DNA of 16,665 nt from an uncultured Collinsella sp. (GTDB lineage: Bacteria; Actinomycetota; Coriobacteriia; Coriobacteriales; Coriobacteriaceae). The translations under genes were made by a program, and so were the position numbers. The DNA lies in contig CABUQY010000035.1 of the NCBI GenBank assembly GCA_902493915.1, forward strand, positions 1 to 16,665. The letters run 5' to 3'. Below, piece by piece: positions 15,517 through 16,665 of the stretch (positions are counted from its first letter, which is position 1; every line of letters begins with the position of its first letter). The notes below the pieces were generated by a model. The model was not told where the DNA came from and ran no database searches. It was given only the letters and a program-made list of their open reading frames with translations.

Positions 15517-16665
15517 CTACGCCACACCGTCGCGGGTCAGCTCCTCGGCCAGCGCTTCGGCAGGCATGGCCATAATCGCGTCGAGCTCGGCGTCCACCTC
15601 GGGAATACGCTTCACCTTGAGCTTGCGTACCAGATCACCGCGACACATCACATGTATCGGCTCACGCAGAGCGCACAGGTCATCGAGCGGATTCTTGCGC
15701 GTCACCAGGATATCGGCGGCCTTGCCGCACTCGATCGTACCGGTCTCGCCGCCCAGCCCCAGGAGCTCGGCGTTGACTTGCGTAGCCGTATGCAACGCGA
15801 AGGCGTTGCTCACGCCGACATACTTGGCAAAATAGGCAACCTCGCGCCACATGTCGTACTGCGTCACGAACGGGCAGCTCGAATCTGTGCCAAGGCCCAC
15901 CTTAACGCCAGCTTCCAGCGCCGCACGAGCACTCTCGATAATGCCCGAGCACACGATGTCGCCGTTCTTCTTTTGCGTGTCAGTCGAATGGGTCTTCTCC
16001 GGATCGAGCAACACAAACGGCAGCGCCGGGCTGATAGTGCAGGTAACGCTGGGCGCACGTCCCTCGAGCTGCGTGCCCGCGGCGCCACGGTACAGCTCCA
16101 GGATCTCGGGCGTCATCGGAGCACCGTGCTCGATCGTGTCGACCCCGGCCTCAAGCGCGGCCTTCACGCCCTCGGTGCTCTCGACATGAGCCATAACCGG
16201 CAGGCCCACCTCGTGCGCCGCCTTGCACGCCGCCGCGGCAACCTCCACCGGCATACGCAGCACGCCCGGCTCGCCCACCTCGGTCGCATCGAACACACCG
16301 CCCGTTACGAACAGCTTAATGACGTCGGCGCCGCGCGCATACAGGTCTCGCACCTGCTCGGCTGCCTCGACGGGGCTGTTGGCCACCTGGGCGAACAAGC
16401 CCGCGCCATGGCCGCCCGGCACCGTGACACCCGTTCCCGGCGCTACCAGGCGCGGACCCTGATACTTACCGGCGTCGATAGCGTCGCGCACGGCAATGTC
16501 GGCAAACAACGGGTCGCCCGCGCCGCGCACCGTGGTCACGCCGCTTGCCAGCTGCTGCTGGGCGCTGCCCTTGAGGATGCGGCGGACGATGGCACGGCCC
16601 ACGGGATTATCGAGTTTCTTCATCAGCGCTCCCGCATCGCCGGCCGAGACAGGCTTGCCCGAGCC
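15517..16665 (-). CDS. Amidohydrolase-family metallohydrolase (imidazolonepropionase-like), 5' end cut by window edge
   Basis: Cytoplasmic metal-dependent hydrolase of the amidohydrolase superfamily; members cleave imides, dipeptides or similar amide substrates, and the substrate here cannot be told. In-window residues include the lysine of VIKLFVTGG, the histidines of VMAHVES and TIEHGAPM and the aspartate of GLGTDSS, all in the order and context of the family's metal-site residues. The C-terminal part (LGLGGETGTIECGKAADILV) is the usual small beta domain. The frame stays open to the right edge through GSGKPVSAGDAGAL, which would follow the N-terminal HxH motif just outside the window, so the ATG at 16623 is internal. 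About 382 residues are visible, probably more than 80 percent of the protein. It converges with the zinc-ribbon gene across a shared terminator. Confidence 0.9.
   Translation of the reverse strand, partial: GSGKPVSAGDAGALMKKLDNPVGRAIVRRILKGSAQQQLASGVTTVRGAGDPLFADIAVRDAIDAGKYQGPRLVAPGTGVTVPGGHGAGLFAQVANSPVEAAEQVRDLYARGADVIKLFVTGGVFDATEVGEPGVLRMPVEVAAAACKAAHEVGLPVMAHVESTEGVKAALEAGVDTIEHGAPMTPEILELYRGAAGTQLEGRAPSVTCTISPALPFVLLDPEKTHSTDTQKKNGDIVCSGIIESARAALEAGVKVGLGTDSSCPFVTQYDMWREVAYFAKYVGVSNAFALHTATQVNAELLGLGGETGTIECGKAADILVTRKNPLDDLCALREPIHVMCRGDLVRKLKVKRIPEVDAELDAIMAMPAEALAEELTRDGVA

Overview
The window is high-GC bacterial DNA with strong codon bias and GGAGG-type ribosome sites. It holds an oxygen-sensitive [FeFe] hydrogenase and other genes typical of a strict anaerobe. 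The gene style and the dense intergenic palindromic repeats suggest a gut Coriobacteriia member, Collinsella-like. That assignment is inference from gene content; no rRNA or other marker gene is present.

Left block (1-4693, all minus strand). A two-gene hydrogenase unit starts near 4693. The upstream gene is a flavoprotein that joins a NuoF-type iron-sulfur domain to a GltD-type FAD/NAD(P)H oxidoreductase. It overlaps by 7 bases the gene for a complex [FeFe] hydrogenase with every H-cluster motif. Two bases after that comes a Tat/lipoprotein-type ABC solute-binding protein, cut by the left edge. A repeat-rich gap (4694-5116) separates this block from a DEAD-box RNA helicase with a long RGG-rich tail (5117-7360, minus), which has its own terminator.

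Middle block (7361-11731). An FHA-domain protein and a membrane-anchored Ser/Thr kinase with a C-terminal ectodomain (possibly DUF6273-like) lie in tandem on the plus strand. Both sides carry the same palindromic repeat: two 59-bp units upstream (7631-7770) and five downstream (11209-11588), with a period of about 81 bp. A perfect 19-bp-arm hairpin lies between the two genes.

Right block (11652-14763, plus). This is a copper-homeostasis cluster: a CsoR-type operator, the Cu+ P1B-ATPase copA, the chaperone copZ and the repressor csoR. The three genes form a self-contained loop in which CsoR should sense Cu(I) and release the promoter, CopZ carry the ion and CopA export it. A strongly foldable element sits between copA and copZ. 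After csoR come REP-like palindromes, a small two-TM zinc-ribbon protein (14910-15383), a bidirectional terminator, and a convergent amidohydrolase cut by the right edge.

The items most worth follow-up are the 81-bp-period palindrome arrays bracketing the FHA/kinase pair, the glutamate-synthase-linked hydrogenase without an FMN subunit, and the structured copA-copZ spacer.
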